A stretch of DNA of 64,000 nucleotides from positions 1 through 64,000 of the forward strand of contig JAYPQA010000014.1 in the NCBI GenBank assembly GCA_038131695.1, given 5' to 3'. The stretch's first letter is position 1; each line of letters begins with the position of its first letter. The stretch is from JADHLK01 sp038131695 (GTDB lineage: Bacteria > Pseudomonadota > Alphaproteobacteria > Puniceispirillales > Puniceispirillaceae). Of the stretch, positions 63,045 to 64,000 are shown piece after piece. The position numbers were made by a program, and so were the translations under genes. The notes under the pieces are model-generated. The model made no database searches. It worked only from the letters and a program-made list of their open reading frames with translations, and was not told the DNA's origin.

Positions 63045-64000
63045 ATGGTTGTTTTCATCTCCTTCCGGAAATTGTGGCTGGCCGCTTTGCTGTTGCTGGC
63101 CAGCCTTGCCCAGCTGCCCGCCTCACAGGCTGCTGAGGGGCCGTGGCTGCGCACTGATTTTGCCCAGATAAGGCTGGTGGCGGCGACGCAGGCACCGGGC
63201 GATCTGGACAGGATTCCGGCAGCGCTGGAGTTTTTGCTGCAACCTGGCTGGAAGGTCTATTGGCGCAGCCCAGGGGATGCCGGTTTGCCGCCACGCCTCT
63301 ATCATAGAAGGGCTGGCGGGCAGGGCAGCGCTGAGGGCCCACCGGTTGCGCTGGATTTTCCGGTGCCGGAGCGGTTCTCCCTGTTTGGTCTGGACAGTTA
63401 TGGCTATGCCACAGAAGTCCTGTTGCCCTTGCAGCTGGTCCATGAAAAAGGCGCGCCGGGCAGCTGGGAATTCTGGCTGGATGCGCTGATTTGTTCTGAT
63501 ATTTGTGTGCCGGTTGCCGGGCCGCTCAGCCTTGATCTGCCAGACGGGCCGCTGCGCCCTTCAGCGCACGCCCAGCGCATTGCCTATGCCGCCTCCCGGG
63601 TGCCGGGGCCGGGCAGCGGGCCGGATTTGCAGCTTCTCTCAGCCCAGCTGTCGGTGCCGGACAGGACGCTTCGCATCTCCTATCAGAGCCGCTCTGGCCA
63701 GCTGGATGAGGTGTTTGTTGAGAGCCCGCTGGAAGGTTACAGCTTTGCCGCCCCCCAGCCAATGCCGGCCGCGTCCGCGCCGCAGAGTCTGATCCAGCTG
63801 GATGGGGCCGACCCGGCGGCGCTTTTGGGCCAGCAGCTGCGCTTTACCCTGATTGACGGGCCGCAAATGGCAGAATTTGAGGTGGTTGTCAGCGCGGCAG
63901 GCCAGAGGCCGGGTTTGCGTGGCGGCTGGCAGGGCCTGGTCTTGATGCTGGGAATCGCTTTTCTGGGCGGGCTGATTTTGAATATCATGCCGTGCGTGCT
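63045..64000 (+). CDS. DsbD-type protein-disulfide reductase, N-terminal part, cut by the window end
   Basis: An open frame starts at ATG 63045 and has no stop before base 64000 (318 codons so far). A signal peptide (about 1-28, ending SQAAEG) is followed by a periplasmic DsbD-alpha-like (DsbC, PF11412-type) domain with the redox-like CSDIC in LDALICSDICVPVAG (about 147-160). The membrane part then begins: GLVLMLGIAFLGGLILNIMP, cut at MPCVL, where DsbD-family proteins show LNxMPCVLP with a membrane Cys. Such proteins pass electrons from cytoplasmic thioredoxin to periplasmic partners. The rest, including any C-terminal thioredoxin domain, lies outside the window. Confidence 0.88.
   Translation, partial: MVVFISFRKLWLAALLLLASLAQLPASQAAEGPWLRTDFAQIRLVAATQAPGDLDRIPAALEFLLQPGWKVYWRSPGDAGLPPRLYHRRAGGQGSAEGPPVALDFPVPERFSLFGLDSYGYATEVLLPLQLVHEKGAPGSWEFWLDALICSDICVPVAGPLSLDLPDGPLRPSAHAQRIAYAASRVPGPGSGPDLQLLSAQLSVPDRTLRISYQSRSGQLDEVFVESPLEGYSFAAPQPMPAASAPQSLIQLDGADPAALLGQQLRFTLIDGPQMAEFEVVVSAAGQRPGLRGGWQGLVLMLGIAFLGGLILNIMPCV

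Overview
The window is a gene-dense stretch of a GC-rich alphaproteobacterial chromosome. The best taxonomic evidence is the block tldD / coxB-coxA-ctaB-(CoxF-like)-ctaG-coxC-surf1-thrC-M16 peptidase, together with COQ7, GluQRS, the alphaproteobacterial type of glutamate-cysteine ligase, a YqgE protein and short intergenic gaps. A free-living marine relative (SAR116- or Rhodospirillales-like) is my guess from gene content; nothing here proves it. I see no phage, insertion sequence, CRISPR array or rRNA operon.

Layout. 1-4781: a type I secretion operon (outer-membrane channel, LssB/LapB-type ABC exporter, HlyD-type adaptor), heavily broken by frameshifts. 4889-8624: thiamine pyrophosphokinase, a PlsC-type acyltransferase, a purine permease and the biotin transporter BioY. 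8782-10498: a small unknown gene and a Sec-exported protein with three Ig-like repeats of the kind usual in type I-secreted adhesins. 10769-15605: phosphatidylserine synthase and decarboxylase, an FMN glutamate-synthase-like protein and an MFS transporter. 15606-15962: a convergent gap holding a candidate MmgR-type small RNA with its own promoter, a TGCA-rich box and a terminator. 15963-20226: GluQRS, an esterase, an HNH protein, the cluster VTT protein-dsbB-coq7, and tRNA-Leu(CAA). 20505-24521: glycine betaine uptake (proX-proW-proV) and an IclR regulator. 24543-26109: ChaC and MscS. 26357-33020: ribF, ileS, lspA, a DUF3035 lipoprotein and mutL. 33017-37809: rsmD, rluB, tadA, purD, xseA. 37806-43707: a lipid A/Kdo operon (DUF374, waaA, lpxK, lpxL) divergent from an MsbA-like exporter. 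43725-50781: phosphatase, pmbA, argC, an unknown gene, ubiA, rsmE, gshA. 50827-62380: MFS transporter, tldD and the cytochrome oxidase block. 62377-64000: yqgE and the start of a DsbD-type reductase that runs off the window.

Themes. Several genes serve the envelope: phospholipid synthesis, lipid A and Kdo assembly, lipoprotein processing and disulfide chemistry. ProXWV and MscS are osmotic functions lying close together. The cox block carries subunits, heme O synthesis and copper delivery in assembly order.

Two window-wide patterns matter to a reader. First, at least ten otherwise normal genes carry exactly one single-base indel, mostly in a short homopolymer; undoing it restores family-consensus sequence, so these look like sequence errors. 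The type I secretion operon has a much higher density and may be truly decayed. Second, five of twelve convergent gene pairs end on one shared palindromic CTAG, each strand reading TAG from it (two of the five after correcting an indel). Short tandem repeats of 11-16 bp also cluster at gene ends.
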